Shown: positions 17,757 to 28,740, counted from the stretch's first letter. The stretch is 64,000 nt of DNA from Scytonema millei VB511283 (GCF_000817735.3 NZ_JTJC03000003.1:558001-622000); one strand, 5' to 3'. The notes: generated by a model not told the origin, from the letters alone. Translations and numbers: made by a program.

Positions 17757-19177
17757 TTCCTCTCTTCCAGCACGCGCAAAATACTAGGAATGCTATCCAC
17801 TGCTTCGAGCTGGCGAATTTCTGCTAAAGCTTGATGAAAATCGCCTTCGCGCACGTTGTGGGTGACAACAACAATTTCAGCTAAATGTTTGTGAATTCCC
17901 GTCTGCACGACAGATTCTAAGCTGACACCGTGGGAACCAAAACAGGTCCCCAACTTACCAATTACCCCAGGATGGTCTTTGGTGAGGAAGCGGGCGTAAA
18001 ATCGGGTGACGAGTTCTGACATTGGGGCGATCGCGCAGTAATCTTGATGAGTGCAAGCCAGTAACGGGTGGAGTGAGGCGCTTTCTGTCTCCAAGTGTCC
18101 CGTTTTCAAAACGGCAGCAACATTTAAGATATCCGAGACAACGGCGCTAGCGGTTGCTCCTGCCCCCGCTCCGGGACCAAAAAACATCACCTGTCCGAGG
18201 GGTTCGGCTTCTACCAAAATCGCGTTGTAGACCCCATGAATGCTGGCTAACGGGTGCGATTCAGGTACGAGGGTAGGGTGGACGCGGACAGACAGTAGGG
18301 GCGGGTTTAACCCATTTGCCTGTTGTGCCACAGATCTGCCTGACAAACCCGCCCTTTCTCTTTGAGGCGAGTTTAACCCATTTGCCTGTTGTGCCACAGA
18401 TCTGCCTGACAAACCCGCCCTTTCTCGTTGGGCGATCGCGAGTAATTTGATTGTAAAACCGAGTTTCTGGGCGTAAGTAATATCTGTTTGGCTGACTTGA
18501 CGAATACCTTCACAGTAAACATCGGGTAGCTTGATCCTGCCACCGTAAGCTAAGGAGGCGAGAATCGCTATCTTATCGCCAGCATCTAAACCGTCTACAT
18601 CGGCAGTGGGATCGGCTTCGGCGTAACCGAGTTTTTGCGCGTCTGCTAACACGTCATCAAAGCTACTACCTTCTGCTTGCATCCGCGTCAGAATGTAGTT
18701 TGTCGTACCGTTGACAATGCCAGTAATCGCGTGAATCCGATTTACACCTAGAGATTGTTTTAGCGGTTGAATGACTGGGATACCACCCCCTACGGCGGCT
18801 TCTAACATGACATATACCCCAGCCGCATTAGCAGCATCAAAAATTTCATTGCCGTAACGGGCGATAACAGCCTTGTTAGCAGTAACGACATGCTTGCCAT
18901 GAGCGATCGCCTCCATAATCAGCGATCGCGCTGGCTCCAGCCCCCCCAATACCTCAATGACAATCTCTACTTCTGGATCGGTGACAATCGCCTGTAAATC
19001 TGTAGTCAATATTCCATCTGGTAGGTTGACCGCACGGGACTTATCGAGCGATCGGACTCCCACTCGATAAATTTCCAACTCCTGCATGAGAGAATGTCGT
19101 CCAGCCCTATCCTGCAATAGCTGAACCGTCCCCGTTCCTACCGTACCTAATCCTAGTAAACCAACCTTAAAAGCCAC
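17744..19177 (-). CDS. hom: Homoserine dehydrogenase with duplicated repeat insertion
   Basis: Makes homoserine from aspartate semialdehyde for Thr/Met synthesis. The N-terminal NAD(P) fold is GLLGLGTVGTG; TANKAVIARYG and GTTNYILTRM follow; the substrate domain has LGYAEADPTADVDGLDAGDK; a C-terminal ACT domain begins near DHPGVIGKLGTCFG. I place the start at the GTG (19175-19177), giving AFKVGLLG after it and 477 residues, because the upstream ATG at 19240 lies in a palindromic repeat. The family norm is about 430; the excess is two tandem 22-residue units at about 251-295 (QRERAGLSGRSVAQQANGLN), encoded by two copies of a family A repeat. Confidence 0.92.
   Translation of the reverse strand: MAFKVGLLGLGTVGTGTVQLLQDRAGRHSLMQELEIYRVGVRSLDKSRAVNLPDGILTTDLQAIVTDPEVEIVIEVLGGLEPARSLIMEAIAHGKHVVTANKAVIARYGNEIFDAANAAGVYVMLEAAVGGGIPVIQPLKQSLGVNRIHAITGIVNGTTNYILTRMQAEGSSFDDVLADAQKLGYAEADPTADVDGLDAGDKIAILASLAYGGRIKLPDVYCEGIRQVSQTDITYAQKLGFTIKLLAIAQRERAGLSGRSVAQQANGLNSPQRERAGLSGRSVAQQANGLNPPLLSVRVHPTLVPESHPLASIHGVYNAILVEAEPLGQVMFFGPGAGAGATASAVVSDILNVAAVLKTGHLETESASLHPLLACTHQDYCAIAPMSELVTRFYARFLTKDHPGVIGKLGTCFGSHGVSLESVVQTGIHKHLAEIVVVTHNVREGDFHQALAEIRQLEAVDSIPSILRVLEERNGEE
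18295..18426. repeat. Tandem 66-bp family A elements inside hom
   Basis: Two copies with a 66-bp period, nearly identical in sequence. The first begins GTAGGGGCGGGTTTAACCC and both end in ACAAACCCGCCCTTTCTC. Each adds exactly 22 codons, so the reading frame is kept. Confidence 0.92.
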
Positions 19178-19207
19178 AACTTTTCCACTTAGTTCGCCAA
19201 AAACAAT

Positions 19208-19232
19208 TGTAGGGTGGGCAATGCCCACCCTA
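19208..19232. terminator. Hairpin between petH and hom
   Basis: GTAGGGTGGGCA / TGCCCACCCTAC is a near-perfect 12-bp stem just downstream of petH. It may end the petH transcript or be a member of the short palindrome family seen at other gene ends. Confidence 0.5.
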
Positions 19233-19260
19233 CTAGCCACTAGCCACTAACCACTAGTCA

Positions 19261-21076
<1,816 letters not shown>

Positions 21077-22087
21077 ATGATCAGTAAGCCGGATCGCGTG
21101 GTTTTGATTGGCGTAGCCGGAGATTCCGGTTGCGGTAAATCCACGTTTTTGCGCCGTTTAACAGATTTGTTTGGAGAAGAGTTAGTCACCGTTATCTGCT
21201 TAGATGACTATCACAGCCTGGATCGCAAACAGCGCAAAGAAACAGGAATCACTGCCCTCAATCCCAAGGCAAATAATTTTGACCTAATGTACGAGCAAAT
21301 CAAAGCTCTGAAAAACGGTCAAGCAATTGAAAAGCCGATTTACAACCACGAAACCGGATGCATCGACCCGCCGGAACACATCGAGCCAAATCATATTATT
21401 GTAGTTGAGGGTTTGCATCCGCTATATGACGAACGGGTGCGATCGCTACTTGATTTCAGCGTCTATCTTGACATTAGCAATGAAGTCAAAATCGCTTGGA
21501 AAATTCAACGCGACATGGCAGAACGCGGTCATCGCTATGAAGACGTGGTTGCTGCAATTAACTCTCGCAAACCCGACTTTGACGCTTACATCGAGCCGCA
21601 AAGAGAATTTGCCGATGTTGTGATTCAGGTGTTGCCAACTAACCTGATCAAAGAAGACAAAGAGCGGAAGGTATTGCGCGTGCGGATGCTACAAAAAGAA
21701 GACGTACACGGCATGACACCAACCTACCTGTTCGACGAAGGCTCTACCATTCAGTGGACACCTTGCGGACGCAAACTGACCTGTTCCTACCCAGGAATGC
21801 AAATGTTCTACGGGTCAGACGTTTACTACGGTCAATACGTCTCCGTATTAGAAGTAGACGGACAATTTGACAACCTAGAGGAAGTTGCTTACATCGAAAC
21901 TCACCTGAGCAATACCTTTACCAAATACCAAGGTGAAATGACTCATTTGTTGCTCCAGCACCGCGAATATCCTGGTTCCAACAACGGAACTGGTCTATTC
22001 CAAGTCCTAACAGGCTTGAAGATGCGGGCAGTATACGAAAGCCTCACTGCCAAAGAAATCAAAATGGCAGTCTCGGCAAAAGCCTAA
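21077..22087 (+). CDS. prk: Phosphoribulokinase
   Basis: Calvin-cycle enzyme that phosphorylates ribulose 5-phosphate to RuBP; 336 residues. P-loop GDSGCGKST contains Cys19, and Cys41 lies in VICLDDYHS; these are the redox pair through which thioredoxin and CP12 switch the plant/cyanobacterial enzyme. The second Cys pair is at TPCGRKLTC. IVVEGLHPLYD and EFADVVIQVLPT are also present. Divergent from petH, so light-linked co-regulation is plausible. ATG at 21077 with AGAGGAAAC just upstream as ribosome-binding site. Confidence 0.97.
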   Translation: MISKPDRVVLIGVAGDSGCGKSTFLRRLTDLFGEELVTVICLDDYHSLDRKQRKETGITALNPKANNFDLMYEQIKALKNGQAIEKPIYNHETGCIDPPEHIEPNHIIVVEGLHPLYDERVRSLLDFSVYLDISNEVKIAWKIQRDMAERGHRYEDVVAAINSRKPDFDAYIEPQREFADVVIQVLPTNLIKEDKERKVLRVRMLQKEDVHGMTPTYLFDEGSTIQWTPCGRKLTCSYPGMQMFYGSDVYYGQYVSVLEVDGQFDNLEEVAYIETHLSNTFTKYQGEMTHLLLQHREYPGSNNGTGLFQVLTGLKMRAVYESLTAKEIKMAVSAKA

Positions 22088-22336
22088 AACTAGGGGTGAG
22101 GGGTTAGGGGTGAGGGATTCTAATCTCTAACCCCCTCTTTATAGGGAAAGAGAGCTGAGGGAGCGATCGGCAGTTGAGGAGGAAAAATTACTTTTGACCT
22201 CTTTCTTGTCCCTGTTGTCTTCCCTATCTCGCTTATTCCCCTTATCCCTCCTCATTCTTGCCCTCACCCCTCACTCCTCACTCCACATCCCTTTAAAATA
22301 AAGGTTGCTCAAAAATTTGCGGGGACTAACTGGTTC

Positions 22337-23728
22337 ATGTATACAGAAAAGGAGCTACTGAGTGAGGCGTGGACGAGATTAGAAGCATCGGTTTTAAAGT
22401 TTGAGAATGAACCAATTGGTACAGTAGCTGCTGCAATTGATAAAAGCACCCAACAGTTCAATTACGGGCATTGCTTTATTCGCGATTTTGTGCCTTCAGC
22501 CATAGCATTTTTGACTAGAGGTCAGGGTGAAATTGTCGCCAATTTTTTACGACAAACCCTGAAGTTACAGATTAATGACAAAAATATCGATGAAGTTAGG
22601 GCGCATATGGATGGCGTAAGACCAGGTATGGGTCTAATGCCAGCAAGTTTTGAGATCGTAGAAGAAGAAGGAAAACAAGTTGTCAGAGCCGATTTTGGCG
22701 AACGGGCAATCGGTAGGGTTACACCTGTAGATTCTTGTTTGTGGTGGCTGATTTTACTACGGATTTATCAAAGAGCTACAGGCGACGAAGAGTTAGTTCA
22801 AGAAGCAGGATTTCAGCGGGGAATTAGGTTAATTCTCAATCTCTACATGCTGAAGCAATTCGATATGTACCCGACGCTGTTGGTTCCCGAAGGGGCATTT
22901 ATGATTGACCGTCGCATGGGAGTATACGAGCGTCCGTTAGAAATTCAAGCGCTGTTTTATGCGGCTCTACTAGCAGCAGATGAATTGCTGTTAGCCAAAA
23001 ATAAGCAGGACATTCATACAGAAATCGAGCAGCGATTGGCAAGATTGAAAACGCACATTCGCGAACATTATTGGCTCGATTTAGAAAAAGTGAATGAAAT
23101 TCATCGCTACGAAAACGAGCAGTTTGGAGAAGAAATTTGTAATAAATTCAATATATATCCAGAGTCTTTGGAAGCCTGGGCGATCGATTGGGTTCCTAAA
23201 GAAGGAGGCTATCTAGCTGGAAATCTGGGACCAGGACGGATGGATTTTCGCTTCTTTGCAATTGGGAATTTGATGTCGGTGATTTGCTCGTTAGCAGATG
23301 AAACGCAATCTCAAAAGATCATGAATCTGATCGGTAAACGATGGATCGATCTAGTCGGAAATATGCCAATGAAGCTTTGTTTTCCTGCTATAGAAGACAA
23401 GGAGTGGGAATTAATTACAGGCTGCGACCCAAAAAATGTGAGTTGGTCTTATCATAATGGAGGAAGTTGGCCCGTTCTGTTATGGTTTTTAGTCGCGGCA
23501 GCTTTAAAGGTGGGGAGAAAAAGTATAGCCGAACGGGGAATTAGAATTGCCGAAAAACGTTGGTGCGAGTATAAAGATAAAGATCGTTGGCCCGAATACT
23601 ACGATGGCAGAAAAGGCAATTTAGTCGGTAAAAAGGCAATGCGCTATCAAACCTGGACGATCGCCGCTTACATTGTCGCCAAAGACTTAATGGAGAACCC
23701 GCAGCATTTAGAATGGATTACGTTTTGA
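22337..23728 (+). CDS. Alkaline/neutral invertase, GH100
   Basis: 463-residue cytosolic sucrose-cleaving enzyme (glycoside hydrolase family 100), normal cyanobacterial length. Family segments: NYGHCFIRDFVPSAIAFL with the catalytic Asp, TPVDSCLWWLILLRIY, GAFMIDRRMGVYERPLEIQ and NVSWSYHNGGSWPVLLWFL. It would hydrolyse sucrose made as a compatible solute, releasing glucose and fructose. About 250 bp after prk, probably independently transcribed; a CTCACTC-type repeat lies between. Confidence 0.92.
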   Translation: MYTEKELLSEAWTRLEASVLKFENEPIGTVAAAIDKSTQQFNYGHCFIRDFVPSAIAFLTRGQGEIVANFLRQTLKLQINDKNIDEVRAHMDGVRPGMGLMPASFEIVEEEGKQVVRADFGERAIGRVTPVDSCLWWLILLRIYQRATGDEELVQEAGFQRGIRLILNLYMLKQFDMYPTLLVPEGAFMIDRRMGVYERPLEIQALFYAALLAADELLLAKNKQDIHTEIEQRLARLKTHIREHYWLDLEKVNEIHRYENEQFGEEICNKFNIYPESLEAWAIDWVPKEGGYLAGNLGPGRMDFRFFAIGNLMSVICSLADETQSQKIMNLIGKRWIDLVGNMPMKLCFPAIEDKEWELITGCDPKNVSWSYHNGGSWPVLLWFLVAAALKVGRKSIAERGIRIAEKRWCEYKDKDRWPEYYDGRKGNLVGKKAMRYQTWTIAAYIVAKDLMENPQHLEWITF

Positions 23729-23812
23729 CAGTTATCAGTTATCAGTCATCAGACAGTTAGAAGATTTACCAATGACGAATGACGAATGACAAATGACAAC
23801 TGACAACTGATT
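23727..23812. repeat. STRR between the invertase and bifunctional-nuclease genes
   Basis: Heptamers TTATCAG and AATGACG/ACTGACA fill the convergent gap, starting at the invertase stop codon. Confidence 0.85.
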
Positions 23813-24313
23813 TCAGCCTGTACGAAACTCGCCACCTCCTTGAATCAAATCTTCTGGTCTAATATTGGAGAGAAACTCTCGAAAAGCTTTCAGCTCAGCT
23901 TCATCTGCTTCGCGATCGACGGGAATTGAAGCATCAGCTACCACTTCCTCCATCACCCAGATCGGGCTATTCAGGCGTAGGGCGATCGCGATCGCATCGC
24001 TGGGACGAGCATCAATTTCTTTTTTGACCTCACCCTGGCGGGCGCACAAAACTGCGTAAAACGTCCCATCCTGAATTGAATGAATGACTACTTTTTCCAA
24101 GGTCATACCCCAGACCTCTAGAATATTTACTATGAGGTCGTGAGTTAAAGGTCTGGGCGGTTTTTGATTTTCCAAAGCGCCAATAATCGCCTTTGCCTGA
24201 TCTTGATTAATGTAGATGGGTAATGCTCTACGCTCTTTACCGTCTTTCAACAGCACGATTGGACTGCGGTTGACCGCATCTAAAGCAATGCCAGCGACTT
24301 TCATTTCGATCAT
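23813..24313 (-). CDS. Bifunctional nuclease family (DUF151/BFN) protein
   Basis: 166-residue protein of the bifunctional nuclease domain family. Typical segments: VAGIALDAVNRSPIVLLKDG, RALPIYINQDQAKAI, LTHDLIVNILEVWG and IDARPSDAIAIALRLNSPI. Plant BFN members cleave RNA and ssDNA; bacterial roles are poorly defined. It is normally single-domain, as here. Convergent with the invertase gene. ATG at 24311-24313; a second Met three codons later (MKVAGIALD) could also serve. Confidence 0.88.
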   Translation of the reverse strand: MIEMKVAGIALDAVNRSPIVLLKDGKERRALPIYINQDQAKAIIGALENQKPPRPLTHDLIVNILEVWGMTLEKVVIHSIQDGTFYAVLCARQGEVKKEIDARPSDAIAIALRLNSPIWVMEEVVADASIPVDREADEAELKAFREFLSNIRPEDLIQGGGEFRTG

Positions 24314-24635
24314 TTGCGTAGCCTCTAAAACTCTCTAGGCAAAGGGTAATTGGTAGATGGGGTTGAAGGTGTTTGATTCTGTATAGCAAAAATAAACATA
24401 CTTTATAGCCTTACATAACAACTTTTCCGATCTGCTGTCAGCAAAGACAGAGAATTGCCCTTAGTTCTTTGCTGTACGATAGCCTATCCTAAGTATGCCC
24501 TGATTGTAAGCTGAATTTATGGATTTAGCGTGAGTAAATTTTGCCAGAATCAGTTGTCTAAATTGCATCCAAGACCGCTCGGATGAGACAAACTAGCTAA
24601 ATTGGGCAAAATTATCGATTTTTGGGAGAAAAACT
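24314..24635. other. Intergenic region before ribE
   Basis: 322 bp between divergent genes. No ORF, repeat array or riboswitch-like core (in particular no FMN-element sequence) was recognised; it presumably holds the two promoters. Confidence 0.4.
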
Positions 24636-25298
24636 GTGTTTACGGGATTAGTACAAGCTTTGGGTCAGATTCAAGCGCTAGACAACTATTATTATCAAAT
24701 TACTTGCTCTAGCGACGAGAAAAATTTAATTTTGCCAGATCTCGCGCTTGGAGATAGCGTTGCGGTGGATGGAGTTTGCCTCACGGTCATGGAAATTCTA
24801 CCCCAAGGATTTATCGCCGCAGCCTCGCCGGAAACCCTCCGCCGTACTACTCTGGGACAGCGCGAAGCGGATGCAGGATATGTCAATCTAGAAACTTCTT
24901 TGCGCGTTGGTGGTAAAGTGGGAGGTCATTTTGTCATGGGACACGTAGATGGAACGGGGTGCTTGGAAACGGTAGAAGAAACAGCTACCTCATGGGAAAT
25001 GAGCTTTACCGCTACAGAAGCGATCGCCCGTTACATCGTTCCCAAAGGTAGTATTGCCATCAACGGTGTCAGCCTTACCATTGCCGATCTCGACCCTACT
25101 AGAAATTGGTTTAAAGTTGCCGTTATTCCCCATACCTACGATTGCACTAATTTGCGCGATCTCCGCCCTGGCAGTCTAGTTAATTTAGAAGCTGATATTT
25201 TAGGCAAATATGTTGAAAAGCTGCTGAATTACAACTCTCCTCACCAAGCCAGAGAAGAGTTATCACCAGCGTTTTTAGTCGAACACGGATATCTATGA
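24636..25298 (+). CDS. ribE: Riboflavin synthase, alpha subunit
   Basis: 220-residue enzyme that dismutates two lumazines to riboflavin. It has two lumazine-binding repeats: MFTGLVQALG...GDSVAVDGVCLTV (1-97) and GHFVMGHVDGTG...GSIAINGVSLTI (98-200). The start is a GTG (24636-24638), fixed by the universal FTG N terminus, with TGGGAG about 10 bp upstream. Stand-alone here, without other rib genes. Confidence 0.95.
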   Translation: MFTGLVQALGQIQALDNYYYQITCSSDEKNLILPDLALGDSVAVDGVCLTVMEILPQGFIAAASPETLRRTTLGQREADAGYVNLETSLRVGGKVGGHFVMGHVDGTGCLETVEETATSWEMSFTATEAIARYIVPKGSIAINGVSLTIADLDPTRNWFKVAVIPHTYDCTNLRDLRPGSLVNLEADILGKYVEKLLNYNSPHQAREELSPAFLVEHGYL

Positions 25299-25302
25299 GA
25301 AG

Positions 25303-25334
25303 CTAACCCCTCACTCCTAACTCCTCGCTCCTGC
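25303..25334. repeat. STRR (ACTCCTA heptamers) encoding the M23 C terminus
   Basis: Short CTCACTCCTAACTCCTCGCT run that holds the stop codon of the M23 gene. Confidence 0.75.
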
Positions 25335-26583
25335 TTACAGCGTTGCGATCGCCGCGAAGGGCATTAACTAGCTGGACTACGGCAGATTCTAATTCTGCAC
25401 CAGGATCGCGGGCAACTAAGCCATCCAAATCGACTTGCTTAATTTCAAAGTTGAATCGAGTACTGCTGGCGCTGGCGACGATCGCTTCGCGAACAGTGGC
25501 AGGCATCGCCGTTTCGTGATGACGTGGTTGGGAGTTGGCTAAGCGGATAGCTTTATCCAATCGTGCTAGCCCAGTCTTCAAGTATGCTTCAGGATTGGCA
25601 ACAATCCAACCGTTTGCAGTTAACTGTCGCGTCTCAAAGTGGAGGTGAGGACCTGTGGAATTACCCGTACTGCCAACCCGCCCGATGACAGTTCCCTGCA
25701 GAATTGTTTCTCCTGGGGAGACAAAAATCTCAGATAAATGACCGTAAAGGGTTTGGAGCGTATTTTTGTTGTGGTTGAGAACGACAGTTAAACCGTAGCC
25801 ACCGACATAATCGGCAACTTCTACCGTACCTGGATAAGCCGCTAACACTGGCGTTCCCAGGGGCGCACCTATATCTGTACCAGAGTGAAAGCTGAAATCA
25901 CCAAACAGAGGATGGACGCGCCAGCCAAAAACTGAGGTGACGGGAGAGGGAACTGTCAGTGGAAACATGAAATTTCCCTGTCCTTGGGCTTCGGGATCGC
26001 GGTATTGATAGCTGAGAACGCTACGCTGGGTTTTCAAGTTGGTCGCCACGCGAAAGCCTTCAGCAGTAATATCGATCGGTCCAAGCTGAATTGGTTTGAT
26101 GCCGTTAGCAACCGAGTGGCGATCGAGCGGGGCGACGCTTCTACCAAAGTTTCTAGAACGAGCTAGTTGTCTCATCCGCTGCTGGCGGAGGCTGGGACGA
26201 CAAAGGCTACTCAAACCAGGTCTAGCAACAGCCCGACAACCGGATATTCTGGATTTTAATATTATTGAGCTTGGTGCTTCGTAGCCAGTGGTAGCACCGA
26301 GACTATATCCTGTGGGGTCGATGTACGCACCACTGGGATCTGGAGCAGGATTGTCAGGTAAGTTCGGCGATCGCCTGACAGGTGCAGTATTTAGCTTTTG
26401 TTGTAGTTTTTGCCATCTCTCAGTTTTGACCGACTTTGAGTTGATTTGTACATCGGGACTGGGAGAGGTATTCAATGAATTGTCGATCGCAGCTTCTGAC
26501 TGAGCCAAGACTAAGTTGCCACCAAGCAAACTAGAAATACTAATAAAACTTATCAGAAATATATGTTTGGAGTTAGTAGGCAT
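25303..26583 (-). CDS. M23 (LytM) family peptidase, secreted
   Basis: 426-residue exported cell-wall peptidase. A signal peptide (1-27, ending VLAQ) and a disordered region lead to the LytM domain in the middle-to-C-terminal part: FSFHSGTDIGAPLGTPVLA with first zinc ligands, GYGLTVVLNHN, TLYGHLSEI and GPHLHFETRQ. It likely cuts peptidoglycan cross-links in the periplasm. The last residues (SRSEELGVRG) come from a CTCCTAA-type heptamer repeat (25303-25334), so the native C terminus may have been lost. Convergent with ribE, 4 bp between stops. Confidence 0.9.
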   Translation of the reverse strand: MPTNSKHIFLISFISISSLLGGNLVLAQSEAAIDNSLNTSPSPDVQINSKSVKTERWQKLQQKLNTAPVRRSPNLPDNPAPDPSGAYIDPTGYSLGATTGYEAPSSIILKSRISGCRAVARPGLSSLCRPSLRQQRMRQLARSRNFGRSVAPLDRHSVANGIKPIQLGPIDITAEGFRVATNLKTQRSVLSYQYRDPEAQGQGNFMFPLTVPSPVTSVFGWRVHPLFGDFSFHSGTDIGAPLGTPVLAAYPGTVEVADYVGGYGLTVVLNHNKNTLQTLYGHLSEIFVSPGETILQGTVIGRVGSTGNSTGPHLHFETRQLTANGWIVANPEAYLKTGLARLDKAIRLANSQPRHHETAMPATVREAIVASASSTRFNFEIKQVDLDGLVARDPGAELESAVVQLVNALRGDRNAVSRSEELGVRG

Positions 26584-26595
26584 AGTAACTGGTAA

Positions 26596-26660
26596 TTAGT
26601 AGTTAGTCATTTGTCATTTGTCATTTGTCATGTCATTGGTCATTTGTCATTGGTAGTTGG
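26596..26660. repeat. STRR of TTGTCAT heptamers upstream of the M23 gene
   Basis: Repeated CATTTGT units, then ATTGGTA variants, between the M23 start and the birA stop. Confidence 0.85.
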
Positions 26661-26777
26661 TTGTTTTTTCTCCCTCAGCTTCCTCAGCCTCCTCAGCTCT
26701 TTTCCCCCTACTCCCTACTCCCTGCTCCCTATGACTTCCTTACGATCCAAACGAAATATTTATGCTTTGTCAAACAA

Positions 26778-27599
26778 TTAGCCATCATAACCCAGACTCA
26801 CAGCACCAGGGGGGAGATAAATTTCTGAATTGGGGCTGGAATTGTATGACTGAGAGTCAAGCCTGACTCGTAGTTCACCGCGATCGCTAATACCAACTAC
26901 AACACCGTTTTGTCCTTCTACGGTGATGCGCTGTCCCATATTTATAAATAGTTTGTGGTAAGACGGCAGAAGAGGATCGATTCCCCCTGGGGAGCAAAAC
27001 TTGTAACCTGAAATTGTGCCTTGTAGTGTCACAGCCGCTAATGTTTCTAAGCAGTCAATTGCAGCCAACGGTTGTTGAGATAAGAAAGATTGCAAACCGA
27101 TCCCTGTGGTTGGGACAGGGTTAGCCCAGTTAATCCCAACTCCGACTACAGCATGAATAATTTTTTCATGTCGCACTTTTGTTTCTGTCAGAATCCCACC
27201 CAGTTTACGTCCTAGCAAAATTAGGTCGTTGTGCCATTTCAATTTTACGGGAACACCGCGATCGCCTAAAGCTGTTGCAATGCCCCAAGCAGTGGCTAAA
27301 GTCAACTGATAACCGCAGTTAACTGGTAAGTTTGGTTCTAAAACTACAGATAAATATAAGCCTCCAGCTGGCGAAACCCACTGCCGTCCCCATTGTCCCC
27401 GTCCAGATGTTTGTCGTTCGGCAATGATGACCGTTCCTGGTTTTGCTCCCTGCGCGATCGCATCCCAGGCTTTCTGGTTGGTCGAGGGTATACTTTCGTA
27501 GACTTCTACAGCAAAATCCGCTTCTGCTGCCATTGGAGCAAGAGTTGCTAATAGCTTTTGTCTGTCTAGTCTCACGCTGGCAAGTGCAAACTGTGTCAA
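26778..27599 (-). CDS. birA: Biotin--[acetyl-CoA-carboxylase] ligase
   Basis: 273-residue enzyme that attaches biotin to the acetyl-CoA carboxylase carrier protein. Family motifs: SIPSTNQKAWDAI, the biotinyl-AMP loop ERQTSGRGQWGRQW, GLYLSVVLEP, LKWHNDLILLGRKLGGILTE (catalytic Lys) and VVGVGINWANP. A C-terminal SH3-like cap (RITVEGQNGVVVGISDRG) is present. There is no N-terminal HTH, so it is a catalytic-only ligase rather than a repressor. Divergent from pgeF. Confidence 0.93.
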   Translation of the reverse strand: MTQFALASVRLDRQKLLATLAPMAAEADFAVEVYESIPSTNQKAWDAIAQGAKPGTVIIAERQTSGRGQWGRQWVSPAGGLYLSVVLEPNLPVNCGYQLTLATAWGIATALGDRGVPVKLKWHNDLILLGRKLGGILTETKVRHEKIIHAVVGVGINWANPVPTTGIGLQSFLSQQPLAAIDCLETLAAVTLQGTISGYKFCSPGGIDPLLPSYHKLFINMGQRITVEGQNGVVVGISDRGELRVRLDSQSYNSSPNSEIYLPPGAVSLGYDG

Positions 27600-27732
27600 T
27601 TAAGTTAGCATTAATTTGCTGCAAATAAACCTGTTATGGTCTGCTTCTACAATAGATGGCAGTTCGGCGAATTTAGTTTCATTTTGTTTGCTAGTTGTTT
27701 GCTAATTGTTTGCTAATTTTTAGATTTAATCC

Positions 27733-28662
27733 ATGCATACTTGGGATTGGCGCGGTTGCGAAGGTTTTCTCTATCTATCGTGTAGCTTGTTAGAAGCATT
27801 TCCCCACGGTTTTTTCACGCGACATTTTCACCCTCATGCTCCCCACGATTTGACCTCAGCCTTACACCCAGAAGCCGAGGCTTATCGCGTCAAGCAGGTA
27901 CACGGGAATGTTGTCGTGACTCCATCTGAAGTGAGGAGCGTAGACGCGACAGCGGCTTCTCGGAGAGTGGAGCGAGGAGCGAGGAGCGAGGGAGCTGAGG
28001 GAGTTGGGGAAGTTGGGGAAGCCGGGGGAGAGAAGCCACGCACCACGCAACTACCAGCTACCAACTACCAACTACCAATTCAAAATTCTCTCTCACTCCT
28101 CACTCCTAACTCCTCACTCCTAGTTGAGGCAGATGGATTGCTCACAGAACAGCCGCTACAGGCGGTTTGGGTTGCGAGTGCCGATTGTACGCCTGTATTA
28201 ATTGCCGATCGCCATACGGGACAAGTTGCAGCCGTTCATGCAGGCTGGCGGGGAACGGCGATGAAAATTGTGCCGCAAGCGATCGCTCGTTTGCAAGCAC
28301 AAGGTAGCAAAATTCAAGATTTGCGCGTCGCTTTGGGTCCAGCGATCGCGGGGAGTGTCTATCAGGTTTCTCAACAGGTAGCAGCTGAAGTTGGAGCTAG
28401 CATCACTGCAACTGAAACCAAAACCGAAATTCTCGACTTTTTAGCTGAAATACCCAACTCCCCTTTATTCCCCGACTCTCATCCAGAGAGAGTCCGGTTG
28501 GATATCCGGCGGGTGATTACTTTGCAATTAGAGCAATTGGGTATTAGTCCCGAACAAGTGGCGATCGCTCCTCACTGTACCTATCAAGAACCAGAACGTT
28601 TCTTTTCCTATCGTCGCGACAAACAGAAAAAAGTTCAATGGTCGGGAATTATTAGCCAATAA
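27733..28662 (+). CDS. pgeF: Peptidoglycan editing factor / laccase-domain protein PgeF with repeat insertion
   Basis: 309-residue protein of the multicopper polyphenol oxidase (YfiH/PgeF) family, which acts as purine nucleoside phosphorylase and limits L-Ser misincorporation in peptidoglycan. Conserved pieces: FPHGFFTRHF, YRVKQVHGNVVV, VWVASADCTPVLIADRHTG, AAVHAGWRGTAMKIV (His) and APHCTYQEPERFFSYRRD (Cys/His). The usual length is about 260; residues about 66-131 are low-complexity and encoded by repeats (GAGCGAGGAGCG, GAAGTTGGGG, CCAACTA, CTCACTC heptamers). The frame is kept, so the protein may still fold with a long loop. Confidence 0.9.
   Translation: MHTWDWRGCEGFLYLSCSLLEAFPHGFFTRHFHPHAPHDLTSALHPEAEAYRVKQVHGNVVVTPSEVRSVDATAASRRVERGARSEGAEGVGEVGEAGGEKPRTTQLPATNYQLPIQNSLSLLTPNSSLLVEADGLLTEQPLQAVWVASADCTPVLIADRHTGQVAAVHAGWRGTAMKIVPQAIARLQAQGSKIQDLRVALGPAIAGSVYQVSQQVAAEVGASITATETKTEILDFLAEIPNSPLFPDSHPERVRLDIRRVITLQLEQLGISPEQVAIAPHCTYQEPERFFSYRRDKQKKVQWSGIISQ
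27930..28125. repeat. Composite repeat block inside pgeF
   Basis: GAGCGAGGAG units, GTTGGGGAA units, CTACCAA heptamers, then CTCACTCCTAA heptamers, all read in frame as part of PgeF. Confidence 0.85.
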
Positions 28663-28664
28663 GT

Positions 28665-28740
28665 TAAGTCAAAAGTTAAAAGTTAAAAGTCAAAACTAAC
28701 TATTCACCAATGACAAATGACCAATGACCAATGACTAATT
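28665..28740. repeat. STRR (AAAGTTA, AATGACC heptamers)
   Basis: Heptamer runs between pgeF and the convergent DUF4278 gene; the right end touches the DUF4278 stop codon. Confidence 0.8.

Noticed and set aside
19178-19240. N-terminal extension of homoserine dehydrogenase (ATG at 19240)
   Set aside because: It would be encoded by the GTAGGGTGGGCA palindrome; the GTG at 19177 fits the family start.
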